DNA of 64,000 bases, from assembly GCF_028368975.1 (NCBI RefSeq), contig NZ_JAQNDM010000002.1, positions 1,054,001 through 1,118,000 of the forward strand, written 5' to 3'. The notes beneath the pieces are model-generated. The model saw only the letters and a list, made by a program, of their open reading frames with translations, did not search any database and was not told where the DNA came from. Positions 52,310 through 61,310 of the stretch are shown here, in pieces; within the stretch, counting starts at the first letter, position 1; every line of letters starts with the position of its first letter. The DNA comes from Stigmatella ashevillena. GTDB lineage: Bacteria; Myxococcota; Myxococcia; Myxococcales; Myxococcaceae. Both the position numbers and the translations under genes were made by a program.

Positions 52310-53623
52310 ATGGCCCCTGAAAACGCTGAACGCAGCTTCTGGGCGACAGACGGATGCAGGAACATCCCTGAGGTCGGGCTGAACCTGTCCGCACTGAAGG
52401 AATATCTCCCCGGCGGTTGGCATCACCTGGTTCACCTGACTCGGCTTGCGAACACGCTCCGCTCGATGCAGCGCAACGATGGCTCGATGACGGATCCAGA
52501 CATCTCGCGGCGCCTGATCGATCAATCCGCCCTGGCGCTGGAGGCGGCAGCCGAAACGTGTCCTGACGAAGAGATCACCGGATTGCTGCGCCTGCGTGCG
52601 CGGGGGCTGCGACACAATGACACGCGTGAGGCCGCGACAGCACAGGCTCGCACGACGAGCGACCGGCTGGTGGTGCTCTGTGGCCCACTCGTCACCTGGC
52701 CCGGAAAAAGCAGCGCCTATCTTCACTCCACTTGCATTGCCTTGGAGGACGCGCGGCTCACCCAACAGGCCCGCGCACTTGAGAAAGACCTGGAACCGCT
52801 CCGGCAGTACTACGAAAGACTCCTCGGGTTGGAGGGGCTCCAACTCTCGGAGATTCCCTCCTATACCGTCAGTGAGCTGGTGCTCTGTGGTGGCGAAGCC
52901 AACGGCTTCCCCAAACACTTCACCTATTTCCTCCCCGAGGACGAAGGCCACCGGAAGCTCAAGCCGCGCAAGACGCTGCTGTTCCGCAACATCTATCTGG
53001 AACGGGTCCGCTGCCTGAGCCTGCCCTTGCTGAGAGCCCTCTGCCCAGCACTGCCGGTCGCAGACGAGGATGTCAGCAACCCCCAGGTGGCGCTCACCTG
53101 GTTCCGCGGACACGATGTGGGGCACTATTGGCGTCACCCCGCAGCGGCATTCGGCAAGTTGCGGGAACTGGGCTTGCCTCGCTCATACGCGCTCCAAGAG
53201 GCGCTGTGCGACGTGCTTGGCTACTTGGCACTTCACGGCCCATGGTCTCAGCCCGCCCGGGACGATGCACCCATGGGCTTCTATCTCGCGGAGATGCTCC
53301 GGTTTCTCGGTCGAGGCTATCAGGGCATTCATCCGGACTTTGAAGCCTCGCACATCGTCCTCTCATACCTCGTGAAGAATCGGTTTGCCTCTCTGGATTC
53401 GGAGCGAGGCGAACTCCAACTCGAGAGCAGTCACTTCCAAAAGGGTGTGACCGAAGTGGCCGGACGGCTCATCCAGGCCGTGCTCGGCGGGGATGTGAAC
53501 GAGGCGCGCCTCTTGCTCACAGAGTATGGGCTGGCAGTGGATCCGAGCCAAAGCCACCTGGCCCCCCTCATCCGGCGCGCTGCGAACATTGGCAATGACA
53601 TCCGCTACACCTACGAGGGCTGA
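52310..53623 (+). CDS. Unknown protein with HDxGH...EAxxD gluzincin-like motif
   Basis: A 437-residue protein I cannot assign. Its most striking element is WFRGHDVGHYWRHP (His268, Asp269, His272) followed 25 residues later by ALQEALCDVLGY (Glu297, Asp301). The spacing H-x3-H then E-A-x-x-D resembles gluzincin metalloproteases (HExxH plus EAxxD), except that the general-base Glu is Asp. The N-terminal half is helical without recognised motifs. It ends 4 bp before the SDR gene, so the two are co-transcribed. It may be a metal-dependent hydrolase or oxygenase. No signal peptide is seen, so it is cytoplasmic. Confidence 0.75.
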   Translation: MAPENAERSFWATDGCRNIPEVGLNLSALKEYLPGGWHHLVHLTRLANTLRSMQRNDGSMTDPDISRRLIDQSALALEAAAETCPDEEITGLLRLRARGLRHNDTREAATAQARTTSDRLVVLCGPLVTWPGKSSAYLHSTCIALEDARLTQQARALEKDLEPLRQYYERLLGLEGLQLSEIPSYTVSELVLCGGEANGFPKHFTYFLPEDEGHRKLKPRKTLLFRNIYLERVRCLSLPLLRALCPALPVADEDVSNPQVALTWFRGHDVGHYWRHPAAAFGKLRELGLPRSYALQEALCDVLGYLALHGPWSQPARDDAPMGFYLAEMLRFLGRGYQGIHPDFEASHIVLSYLVKNRFASLDSERGELQLESSHFQKGVTEVAGRLIQAVLGGDVNEARLLLTEYGLAVDPSQSHLAPLIRRAANIGNDIRYTYEG

Positions 53624-53627
53624 CGCC

Positions 53628-54410
53628 ATGGACAGCGATCATCTACAAGGCCGAAGGGTGGTGATCACAGGCGGAGCCAGTGGGATCGGCCGGGTGACGG
53701 CCGAGGCTTTTGTCCAGGCGGGCTGCCGCGTGGTCCTCATCGACCGGGATGAGCTGGCCCTCCGGCAAGCCGTGGAAGCCTTGGGGCCCACCACGGTCGG
53801 CATCGCCGCCGATGTGTCGGATCCGGCTTCGATTCATGATGCGTTTTCAGGTGTGGACCGGGCGTTGGGAGGCGTGGATGTGCTGATCGCCAATGCGGGC
53901 ATCAGCGTGCGACGCCGATTCCTCGAGATCTCTTCCGAGGAGTGGCGGCGGGTCATGGCGACCAATCTGGATGGGGTCTTCTTCTGCGCGCGCGAGGCGG
54001 GCTCGCGGATGATGGAGGGCCACGGAGGTGTCTTGCTGCTGATGGGCTCCACCAATGGGCTCGTGGGATACCCCTATTATGCCTCATACAACGCATCGAA
54101 GGCGGGAGTCATCGAGCTGGCACGCTCACTCTCCATCGAGCTTGCCCCCAAGGTGCGGGTGAACGCCATCTGCCCTGGCTACGTGATGACGCCGATGCAG
54201 GAGCGCGAGTACACGCCCGCCATGCTGGACAAGGTGAACGGCACGATTCCCCTGCGCCGCCACGCGCGTCCTGAGGAGATCGCCCATCTCTTCCTCTTCC
54301 TTGCCTCGGACCGGGCCCGGTACATCCATGGTCAGGCGCTCGTCATCGATGGCGGCGAGCTGGCAGGCGGGCTCGCGAGTGCGGGGGTCACCGGCGATGA
54401 GTCAACATGA
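53628..54410 (+). CDS. Short-chain dehydrogenase/reductase (classical SDR)
   Basis: A 260-residue classical SDR. The start is the ATG at 53628, 4 bp after the upstream stop. The cofactor motif is VVITGGASGIGRV, with Asp in VVLIDRDE suggesting NAD(H). NAG is in VLIANAGISV, the catalytic Ser in LLMGSTNGLVGYPYY, and the YxxxK pair in YASYNASKAGV. The C-terminal VNAICPGYVMTPM and YIHGQALVIDGGEL are typical of FabG-like and 3-hydroxyacyl dehydrogenases. Substrate unknown; it may reduce or oxidise a hydroxyl of the locus product. Confidence 0.9.
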   Translation: MDSDHLQGRRVVITGGASGIGRVTAEAFVQAGCRVVLIDRDELALRQAVEALGPTTVGIAADVSDPASIHDAFSGVDRALGGVDVLIANAGISVRRRFLEISSEEWRRVMATNLDGVFFCAREAGSRMMEGHGGVLLLMGSTNGLVGYPYYASYNASKAGVIELARSLSIELAPKVRVNAICPGYVMTPMQEREYTPAMLDKVNGTIPLRRHARPEEIAHLFLFLASDRARYIHGQALVIDGGELAGGLASAGVTGDEST

Positions 54411-54411
54411 T

Positions 54412-54449
54412 TGATAAACCCGTATCATCCAGGACCCACATGATTCATG
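54412..54449. promoter_or_regulatory. Palindromic elements upstream of the LuxR gene
   Basis: TGATA-N6-TATCA (54412-54427) and CATGA-T-TCATG (54439-54449) lie in the 219-bp gap before the regulator gene. They are candidate operators for the regulator itself or for the SDR run. The rest of the gap (54450-54629) shows no structure beyond a doubtful 66-codon frame beginning at 54407. Confidence 0.35.
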
Positions 54450-54629
54450 ACGGCAGGACAAACAACGGGCTCCAGTCCCCTACGGCTCCAGGGGGGCGAG
54501 AATTCATCCAGCGCCTCGAGCTTGACCTCACCGGGACCAACCTGCCCTTGCTGAACCAGCTGGGGCAGTCGGTGGTGCGCCAAGAACAACCCCAGGGCAA
54601 TCATTGACGAGCCTGCTACCTCGACAGGT

Positions 54630-55820
54630 ATGTCCATGGGTCTCATCAAAGGTTCTCTCCTAATCGACACGCAACAATTCGTGAATGAAAGGTTTGGTCC
54701 GGAAGTCTGGCGCATGCAGGTGGCAGAACTTCCAGCCTCTGAGCGAGCGGCCGTGCTGCGGCCGGTATCCGCTTGCTGGTATGAGCTGAGCGCGTTCAGG
54801 AGCCTGCTCCAGGCATTGTGCGGGCACGTCGGCGGCCAGAGCGGCTTCGTCATGGAGGAGCTCGGCCGCTTCACGGCAGTCAGGGAGCTGTCCGGGACCC
54901 AGCGGTGGTTGTTTCACCTGGGGCGGCCCTGTTTTGCAGTGAAAAACCTGAACCTCTGCTGGCGGCGAATGTTTGATGTGGGCCAGTGGACGTCCCAGCA
55001 TGAAAACGGGGCGCTGGCGTTGAAGCTTGTCGGGTGGGAGGGAGAACCGCACTTCTGTGATTGGAACACAGGCTATATCCGCTGCGCGCTCGAGTTTCTT
55101 GGGTGGCAGGTGAATCACTTCGAGCATACGGCCGGGCCAACCTGTGGCGAAACCGCCTGCGCCTTCAACGCCGTGGTGCAGTTGAAAGCCGGCGCCGTCC
55201 GCGTGCGCAAGATCACCTCCCAAGGAGAACTCCTCCACATGGCACGCGCGCTCGCGCAATGCGCGCAGGCGGAGGAGTTGGCACGCCTCATCGTAGAACT
55301 CATCCGGATCCAGTTGGACTGCGCGGACGCACAGCTCTGGATCAGCGAGGATGAGGGAGAAGAGATGCGGCTGCTCTGCACAGCCGGTGAATGGAGACGC
55401 GGGAGCCAACGCAGCTGCCTCCTGCTCGAGACGCGAGGACGCATGGTCGGTCGCATCGAAGTGCGTCATGTGCAGGCACAACTCGACCAGGCCGCCGCCC
55501 ATCTCCTCGATGAGTTGTTGCCCTTCATGGCCAGCAGCCTGGCCAACGCGCTCGGCTCACGGACCCCGGAGCCGGGCACTCCGCGGAATGACAGCGAGGC
55601 ATTCGGCCAACGGCTGCTGGCCGCCAGGCACCTCTGGGCGCTGACCGCGCGCCAAGCCGACGTCTTGACGCTGGCGGTTCAGGGTAAAACAAACAAGGAG
55701 ATCGCCCAGGAGCTCGGCTGCCAGAAGAGCACTGTCGAGCTGCACATGTCGCACATCCTCAGAAAATGTGGGGCAGACAATCGCAGCATGCTCACATCCA
55801 GCTTCTGGTCGCTGCGCTGA
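54630..55820 (+). CDS. LuxR-type regulator with TIGR02265-like N-terminal domain
   Basis: A 396-residue protein. Residues about 1-185 resemble the myxobacterial TIGR02265/DUF2378 family (GLIKGSLLIDTQQFVNERFG, the conserved SACWYELSAFRSLL and a Cys-containing TAGPTCGETACAF close). A central helical or GAF-like part (about 190-300) follows. The C-terminal HTH is LTARQADVLTLAVQGKTNKE, then IAQELGCQKSTVELHMSHIL, a GerE/LuxR-type DNA-binding domain. ATGs at 54630 and 54636 are both possible. It may control the preceding tailoring genes or the lipopeptide locus; the palindromes upstream are candidate sites. Confidence 0.85.
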   Translation: MSMGLIKGSLLIDTQQFVNERFGPEVWRMQVAELPASERAAVLRPVSACWYELSAFRSLLQALCGHVGGQSGFVMEELGRFTAVRELSGTQRWLFHLGRPCFAVKNLNLCWRRMFDVGQWTSQHENGALALKLVGWEGEPHFCDWNTGYIRCALEFLGWQVNHFEHTAGPTCGETACAFNAVVQLKAGAVRVRKITSQGELLHMARALAQCAQAEELARLIVELIRIQLDCADAQLWISEDEGEEMRLLCTAGEWRRGSQRSCLLLETRGRMVGRIEVRHVQAQLDQAAAHLLDELLPFMASSLANALGSRTPEPGTPRNDSEAFGQRLLAARHLWALTARQADVLTLAVQGKTNKEIAQELGCQKSTVELHMSHILRKCGADNRSMLTSSFWSLR

Positions 55821-55880
55821 AGTTGGGACGCGAGATGAATTCCTTGGGGTTGACGATGTGCTGTGCCAATTTCCAGGGCC

Positions 55881-56207
55881 ATGAGCATCGCGAAAACCCC
55901 CCCACCTCCTTACGTGGCGGTCATCTTCACCTCCGTGCGCACCGCCGTAGACGAGGGTTACGCACAGACCTCCGAGGAGATGACAGCCATGGCAGAAGGG
56001 CAGCCGGGTTTTCTAGGTGTGGAAAGCAACCGCGGCGCGGATGGGTTGGGCATCACGGTTTCGTACTGGCGCGACATGGATTCCGTCCGTGCGTGGAAAG
56101 CGGTGGCTGAGCACCGGATGGCCCAGAAGCTCGGCCGTGAGCGGTGGTATCGCGCGTACTGCACCCGGGTCGCGGTGGTGGAGCGAGAGTACGGGTTCTC
56201 CGTGTAA
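55881..56207 (+). CDS. ABM-domain (antibiotic biosynthesis monooxygenase-like) protein
   Basis: A 108-residue dimeric alpha-beta barrel protein. The ATG at 55881 is preferred over a GTG at 55863. The pattern FTSVRTAV, GQPGFLGVES (short strand with the conserved G-F-L), GITVSYWRDMDSVRAWK and HRMAQKLGR is typical of the ABM/YdhR-like fold, including the W-x-S-x-x-A-x-x-x-W type signature. Small ABM proteins can be heme-independent oxygenases or simply quinone or stress-related. It is downstream of the LuxR gene by 60 bp and may be part of the same unit. Confidence 0.8.
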   Translation: MSIAKTPPPPYVAVIFTSVRTAVDEGYAQTSEEMTAMAEGQPGFLGVESNRGADGLGITVSYWRDMDSVRAWKAVAEHRMAQKLGRERWYRAYCTRVAVVEREYGFSV

Positions 56208-56258
56208 CCCAGGCGGCGTGCGCGCTGCCGCCTCGGACTGCACCATCCCTGAGAGTGC

Positions 56259-57569
56259 TCACTCCCCTCGACGCTGAACGAGGACATACGGCATCACGCT
56301 TTTGAGCGGACAGGCGTCCGACCTGTACTCGCTGTTGGCCAGATTGAGCGCGTACCACGTGGCCTTCGCCCCCGCGATGTCCTTGCCCTGGCCCGGGTCA
56401 AGCGACCACACGGAAGTCCCCCAGCGAACCTCGCTGCGAAAAAAGACACGCTTGCCACAAGGCGTGTCCTCGCAGCCCACGGGAGCAGGCAGCGTTGTCA
56501 CCGCGAATGGGGCCGTCTCGCCCGTGCCCAGCACGGCGCCGAGCTGACCCGGATCCGCCGCCAACAGCAGGTTTCCCGCGGTGTCGTGGAGCGTGAGCGC
56601 CCGGTTCTCGGGCAGCAGATCCGTGGAGGCATCCACCACCAGAACCGTCAGCCCCTCTCCCGCCTGGAGGGGCAGCGCAGCCTCCGAGGGGAGCGCGAAG
56701 GCCAGGGAGGCCTTGTGCTCCCCAGACGGTGACGCCGGGCGCGCGAGCTGAAGCGTCAGCGTCTCCTGAGCGTACCGCACGGAGGTCAGCGTTCCGGAGC
56801 CCGTGAAACGGCGGCGTCCATCCGCTCCAACGCGGACAGAAAAGAAACCGGGGACGCCCTGCTCCTCTGGCTCCAGGACACGCACCTGCCACGCCCCCCC
56901 CAAGGCAGGGAACACATGGGCGGGGCATGTGGCGGTGCAGAAGCCGCCCAGGCACAAAGTGCCGGAGGATGCGCACTCGGTCCCCTCTGTACAGGCAGGA
57001 GGAGGCAGCGGCCTGACTTCGACCACCCCGTCCGCGGGCGTGAACTCCTGGCGGACGCACTCTTGCGCATCGTCCGGGAGCTTGCCTGGAACGGGCGTGC
57101 TTCCGTCGGTGGGGCCCGCGGACAGAGCCGACACCGCGTAGCAGAATTCCAACCGGAAGGTTTCATCGACGGGCGGGACATCCGCCTCCAGACACCCCTG
57201 AATCTCTCCGGAACTGTTCCGGCATGACGCCGTCTGGTCCACTTGAACAATCCCTTCCCACGAGCGCTCGATGGACGTGCTCGGAAGGAGCTTCCGCACC
57301 CGGGACGGCCGCGGGGGCGCGGAACAGGCACACCCGTCACAGATGCTGCCGCACGCCAAGCACTCGCACGGAGGGGCCTCCACGAAGGAGTACCACTGCC
57401 CCCGGACGCGGCGCTGCACGCGCAGCCCCCACGTGTCATCCGTGGCGTCGACGAAGATGGCCTGGGACGTCTCGTTGCGGATCCGCAAGGTGACGGGCAC
57501 CGGAACATCCATGCCGCACTGGCACCCCGACAGCACCAGGCACAACACGAGCAGAGGGAGAGGTTTCAT
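56259..57569 (-). CDS. Cys-rich lipoprotein of unknown function
   Basis: A 436-residue protein. The ATG at 57569 gives MKPLPLLVLCLVLSGCQCG, a lipoprotein signal with lipobox VLSGC; the frame is open six codons further. The mature N-terminal domain is rich in paired Cys (CECLACGSICDGCACS) and beta strands (LRIRNETSQAIFVDATDDTW), and the C-terminal half is beta-sandwich-like. No enzyme motif was found. It is convergent with the ABM gene (51-bp gap) and divergent from the VWA lipoprotein, with about 100 bp between their starts. Confidence 0.7.
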   Translation of the reverse strand: MKPLPLLVLCLVLSGCQCGMDVPVPVTLRIRNETSQAIFVDATDDTWGLRVQRRVRGQWYSFVEAPPCECLACGSICDGCACSAPPRPSRVRKLLPSTSIERSWEGIVQVDQTASCRNSSGEIQGCLEADVPPVDETFRLEFCYAVSALSAGPTDGSTPVPGKLPDDAQECVRQEFTPADGVVEVRPLPPPACTEGTECASSGTLCLGGFCTATCPAHVFPALGGAWQVRVLEPEEQGVPGFFSVRVGADGRRRFTGSGTLTSVRYAQETLTLQLARPASPSGEHKASLAFALPSEAALPLQAGEGLTVLVVDASTDLLPENRALTLHDTAGNLLLAADPGQLGAVLGTGETAPFAVTTLPAPVGCEDTPCGKRVFFRSEVRWGTSVWSLDPGQGKDIAGAKATWYALNLANSEYRSDACPLKSVMPYVLVQRRGE

Positions 57570-57669
57570 GGACAGAACCCGTACCATGCGACTTTCATGT
57601 CATACTTCGCTCCGGCAATTCCCACCGTAAGCTTGCGGCACCCATGGCGCCTACGACATTCTCGTGGCC

Positions 57670-58740
57670 ATGATTCGTCTCTGTCTGCTCGCGGCGCTGC
57701 TGGTGGCCTCCGGCTGCGACAACGTGGCAGGAGACCCGGGCCGTGGTGAGGCCGTGCCCACGGTGGCCCCCCCGCGTGTCTCTCCTGTCGAGTTGCTGCC
57801 GCCCACGGTGGACCGCTCCATCACCCAGCGCGTCGAGGTGAGGGATCCTCCCGTGGCGCCCGCGGTGCAAGTGGACGTCCAGCGCCAGGTGGAAGGAATC
57901 GTCGACATCCTCTGGGTGGTGGACGACTCCGGCTCGATGGCCAACCAACGGGAGACGCTCACCCTTAACTTCTCGCGCTTCCTGGAAGAGCTGTTGCGGC
58001 TCCAGGTGCGCTTCCAGATCGGTGTCATCTCCACCAACTTCGCCGACCGGGGCGTGCTGCGCGGCACAACGAAGATCATCACTGGGGAGACTCCGGATCC
58101 GCGCCAGGTGTTCCTTCAGAACACCACGTTTCCCACCTCCTCGCGGGCCCGCCTGGAGCAGGGCCTGCGGATGATGGAGCTGGCGCTGACCGAGCCCCAC
58201 CGCAGCGGGGCCAATGCGGGATTTCTGCGTCCCAACGCGGCGCTGGCGGTCATCGCGGTGACCGACGAGGACGACGGCTCCTATGGAGATCCCGCCTACT
58301 ACGCGCGATTCCTGCGCAGCCTGAAGGGCCCCGGCAACGAGAACCTCTCCTCGCTCTCCATCATCGGCGGCACCACTCCGGATGGATGCTTTCCTCCGGG
58401 CGAGGAGATCTACTTCGGTGGACGGGCTGATCCCTCCTTTCGCTACAGCGCCGTCGCCACGCGCACGGGAGGCATCATCGGATCCATCTGTGACGCCTCT
58501 TTCGAGAGCACGCTGGTGAAGATCGCCTCGGCGCTCAACAGCTTGCGCCGCGCCTTCCCCCTGTCGCTGACACCAGCCCCGGCGACCCTCCATGTGCTCG
58601 TCAATGGTGCACCCGTGCCCAAAGACTTGGTGAATGGGTGGCAGTACCGCGCGGACACCCAGAGCGTCACCTTCCTGGGCCACTACGTGCCCCCTCCCGG
58701 CGCCCTCCTGCGCTTCGAGTACGCCCTCGCCTCCCCTTGA
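57670..58740 (+). CDS. VWA-type lipoprotein with MIDAS motif
   Basis: A 356-residue exported protein. The start is the ATG at 57670 (MIRLCLLAALLVASGCDN, lipobox VASGC); a GTG two codons upstream is possible. The MIDAS motif ILWVVDDSGSMANQRE (DxSxS) at about residue 80 and a later AVIAVTDEDDGS identify a von Willebrand A-like domain. VWA domains bind proteins through a divalent metal. The C-terminal region (LHVLVNGAPVPKDLVNGW, VTFLGHYVPPPG) is beta-rich and may be a second adhesion module. The stop is 6 bp before the Cys-rich lipoprotein, so they are one operon. Confidence 0.85.
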   Translation: MIRLCLLAALLVASGCDNVAGDPGRGEAVPTVAPPRVSPVELLPPTVDRSITQRVEVRDPPVAPAVQVDVQRQVEGIVDILWVVDDSGSMANQRETLTLNFSRFLEELLRLQVRFQIGVISTNFADRGVLRGTTKIITGETPDPRQVFLQNTTFPTSSRARLEQGLRMMELALTEPHRSGANAGFLRPNAALAVIAVTDEDDGSYGDPAYYARFLRSLKGPGNENLSSLSIIGGTTPDGCFPPGEEIYFGGRADPSFRYSAVATRTGGIIGSICDASFESTLVKIASALNSLRRAFPLSLTPAPATLHVLVNGAPVPKDLVNGWQYRADTQSVTFLGHYVPPPGALLRFEYALASP

Positions 58741-58746
58741 GGTTTC

Positions 58747-60150
58747 GTGAACCGCTCCCCTGCCCTCCTCTTGCTCGCGCTCCTGGCAGTGCTGGGATTC
58801 ACGGCATGCGCCCGGACGGCGATCACGCCGGAGTGTCCCGTGGGATATGCCCTCCAGGGGGATACCTGCGAGTGCCTGACCGATCAGGCCTGTCCGGACG
58901 GGATGCGCTGTGAGGCGGGCGTTTGCTTCTGCCGGGACAGCTCCTGCTGCCCCGAGGGGCATGAGTACTCCGCCACCAGCGAGTCCTGTGTGTGCCGGGA
59001 CGGCTCTTGCTGTCCCGAGAGCCATGTGTGGAACGCGGGTGCAGGGCGCTGCGAGTGCGGCGACCAGGAGTGCTGCCCCTCCGGGTACACCTTTGATGCC
59101 GATACAGGTGCCTGCCGCTGCACGGCCAGCACCTGCTGTCCGAGAGGCTTCCGGTATGAGGCCCGGACCGAGCGCTGCGTGTGTGACTCGGACGAGTGCT
59201 GCCCGGTGGATCACCGCTTCGATCCCGAGCGCAAGGATTGCGTGTGCGCTCGGGATTCGTGCTGCCCGCCGAACCACACCTACAGCCCGGGAGTCAACGC
59301 CTGTGTATGCAAGGGCGATGCGTGCTGCCCCGAGGGCTACCGCAAAGACGGAAGTGGGGAGCGCTGCGTCTGCATCAACGACGCGGCCTGTGGCACGGGG
59401 AACTTCTGCGACGCTGCATCCGGGGCTTGCCGCTGCCAAAGCGATGCGGGGTGTCCTTCCGGGCAATACTGCAACAGCCTCAGCTTCTGCCAGACACTCG
59501 GCAACTGCACATCGAACGCCGATTGCCCGCGCGACACCTTCTGTGACGTCACCACGGACCGGTGCATTCCCACCGGGCCTTGCACCCTCGATGAGCACTG
59601 CGCCTTCGGCCAGCTCTGTGATGCGCAGATGGCCCGCTGCCGCCCGGGGTGCCGCCGCGACGCGGACTGCGCGGACAAGCAGGCCTGCGAGGCCGGCCAA
59701 TGCCAGGATTACTGCCGAACCCACGCGAGCTGCGGGGTGGACCTGTTCTGCGCGCCCTCGCAGGGACTCTGCGGACCGCGGCCGGGCCGCGTGGACTGTC
59801 AGGACTGCACCGCATCCCCCAACGTCTGTGGGGGAAGTGCCTCCTGTCTCACGTTCATCAGCGAGGGCCAGGCCGCACGGAACTTCTGCGGAACCCACTG
59901 CTCCACCGAGGGGGATTGCCCCTCGGGCTACGGCTGCACAGACGTCATCTACTCGTGCACCACTGGAGAGGGCGGTGCCTGTCCCTCGGACAGCAAGGCG
60001 CCTGGAAAGACCTTCACCTGCAAGGGTTTCTTGGTGGAGAACGAGCCGGGCGCTCGCTTCTACTGCACGGGCGCGGATGGACAGCCCCACGCCTACATCC
60101 AGTCCTGCGTGCCACGCTCCGGCTTCTGTCCTGCCACCGAGCTGCCCTGA
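58747..60150 (+). CDS. Cys-rich lipoprotein with seven 21-residue CCP repeats
   Basis: A 467-residue exported protein with a GTG start (GAGG 5 bp upstream). The signal peptide (LLLLALLAVLGFTAC) ends in a lipobox-like FTAC. From 58945 there are seven consecutive repeats of exactly 21 residues, each beginning CCP and carrying C-x-C at positions 15 and 17 (for example CCPSGYTFDADTGACRC). Further EGF/dickkopf-like Cys-rich segments follow to the C-terminus. About 70 cysteines imply many disulfides, so the protein must be oxidised outside the cytoplasm. Such extracellular repeats suggest binding or adhesion. It is co-transcribed with the VWA lipoprotein. Confidence 0.85.
   Translation: MNRSPALLLLALLAVLGFTACARTAITPECPVGYALQGDTCECLTDQACPDGMRCEAGVCFCRDSSCCPEGHEYSATSESCVCRDGSCCPESHVWNAGAGRCECGDQECCPSGYTFDADTGACRCTASTCCPRGFRYEARTERCVCDSDECCPVDHRFDPERKDCVCARDSCCPPNHTYSPGVNACVCKGDACCPEGYRKDGSGERCVCINDAACGTGNFCDAASGACRCQSDAGCPSGQYCNSLSFCQTLGNCTSNADCPRDTFCDVTTDRCIPTGPCTLDEHCAFGQLCDAQMARCRPGCRRDADCADKQACEAGQCQDYCRTHASCGVDLFCAPSQGLCGPRPGRVDCQDCTASPNVCGGSASCLTFISEGQAARNFCGTHCSTEGDCPSGYGCTDVIYSCTTGEGGACPSDSKAPGKTFTCKGFLVENEPGARFYCTGADGQPHAYIQSCVPRSGFCPATELP
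58945..59385 (+). repeat. Seven tandem 63-bp (21-codon) CCP repeats
   Basis: Seven in-frame units, each 21 codons with no insertions or deletions. Each starts with two Cys codons then Pro, and has Cys at unit positions 15 and 17. Inter-unit residues vary strongly, so the units are old and constrained for length. Confidence 0.85.
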
Positions 60151-60167
60151 GCCGCAGGGCCCGCGCT

Positions 60168-60902
60168 TCAGTCCAGTCCCACCTGGGTCATGAAGTCCAC
60201 GCTCTTGAGGCGGCGGCCCAGGTGGTGCGAGATGAAGACGTTGAGGATTCCCCGTGCCTGGGCGCGCAACTCCGGCGCCAAGGGCGTGCGATGGCCTTCC
60301 TGCAACGCACGCAGTCCCGCCAACAACGTGGCAGGCACTGCCACCGCGTCCCGGGCCCGTCCTCCACAGGGCTCACACACCGCGCCCCCGTGGGCCTGAT
60401 CAAACCGCGGGCGTTCTCCAGGCTCTCCGCCACACAGCGAGCAAGCGTCGAAGCGCGGCATCAACCCCGCGTGAGCCAGGGCGGACAGCTCGAAGGCGAG
60501 CAACGAGGTGGGTCCTGCTTCCTTGGCATTCAGCCGGCCGAGGTATTCCTCCAGGAGCGCAAAGAGCTCTGGGTGAGGCTCATGGTCGCGCGTCAGCTCG
60601 CGGCACATCTCCACGGCGTACAGGGCGCGGGCGATGAGGGGCAGTTCCTGCCGCGCGGCGTAGTAGCCCGCCAGGATGTCCGTGGAGTCCAGCCGCACCG
60701 TGCTGCCCCGCGTCTCCACGAGGTGGACCCGCAGGCACATGAAGGGCTCGAGCGCCCCGGCGAACCGCCGCTTGCTCTTGCGTGCCCCGGCGGCGAACGC
60801 CGTGAGCTTGCCGTGCTGACGCGTCAGGAGCGTCACCAGCCGGTCTGCCTCCCCGTAATCCACGGTGGACAGCACCAACGCCTCGTCAACGAACCGCTCC
60901 AT
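60168..60902 (-). CDS. recO: DNA repair protein RecO
   Basis: A 244-residue protein. The ATG at 60902 gives MERFVDEALVLSTVDYGEAD, the classical RecO N-terminal OB-fold opening; the frame is open 20 codons upstream. GKLTAFAAGARKSKRRF and LRVHLVETRGSTVRLDS continue the OB fold. A zinc-ribbon (CSLCGGEP then CEPCGG) occurs at about 175-200, as in many RecO proteins. It loads RecA with RecR onto SSB-covered DNA. It is followed downstream by the Cys-rich lipoprotein in convergent orientation. Confidence 0.93.
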   Translation of the reverse strand: MERFVDEALVLSTVDYGEADRLVTLLTRQHGKLTAFAAGARKSKRRFAGALEPFMCLRVHLVETRGSTVRLDSTDILAGYYAARQELPLIARALYAVEMCRELTRDHEPHPELFALLEEYLGRLNAKEAGPTSLLAFELSALAHAGLMPRFDACSLCGGEPGERPRFDQAHGGAVCEPCGGRARDAVAVPATLLAGLRALQEGHRTPLAPELRAQARGILNVFISHHLGRRLKSVDFMTQVGLD

Positions 60903-60910
60903 GGTCCCAT

Positions 60911-61297
60911 TCAACCCGCGAAGGGGTTTGGAAGCTTCCCTGTCGCCATGAGGAAGGCACACACCCCCAGCGCCAGGACGAGCAACATCACCGTCAGCCC
61001 CACCCAGGCACGCCGGCGCCGCTCCTGCTCCAGGGCCGCGGGCGTGGGCGCGGGCGTGGCTTTGTGGACCTCCTCGTAACGCAGCACGGCCTCTTCGGGC
61101 TCCAGGCCGATGACCTGCGCGTAGGCGCGGATATAGCTCACGACGAAGACCCGGGCGGGCAGCCGCTCGACCTGTCCCTCTTCCAGCGCGGTGATGAGGC
61201 TGGGAGGGATCTTCGTCGCCCGGGAGATGTCCGCTCGGGACATTCCTCGCAGTTCCCGCTGCTGGGTGAGGTACTTGCCAAAGTCGAGATGGTCCAC
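60911..61297 (-). CDS. RodZ-like HTH membrane protein
   Basis: A 128-residue protein. The GTG at 61297 with CCAGGA upstream is preferred over an ATG at 61342, which would overlap the TPR gene. Residues about 5-75 form an XRE-type helix-turn-helix of the RodZ class (FGKYLTQQRELRGMSRADIS, KIPPSLITALEEGQVERLPA, VFVVSYIRAYAQVIGL). One transmembrane helix (WVGLTVMLLVLALGVCAFLM) follows, and the protein ends shortly after, so it lacks the usual periplasmic domain. RodZ links MreB to the membrane; a short cytoskeletal or regulatory role is inferred. It ends 9 bp before recO. Confidence 0.82.
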   Translation of the reverse strand: MDHLDFGKYLTQQRELRGMSRADISRATKIPPSLITALEEGQVERLPARVFVVSYIRAYAQVIGLEPEEAVLRYEEVHKATPAPTPAALEQERRRRAWVGLTVMLLVLALGVCAFLMATGKLPNPFAG

Positions 61298-61310
61298 GGT
61301 CGTCCTGGGA

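Noticed and set aside
54407-54607. 66-codon frame whose ATG overlaps the SDR stop
   Set aside because: No ribosome-binding site, no recognised motif, and it occupies the palindromic regulatory gap before the LuxR gene.
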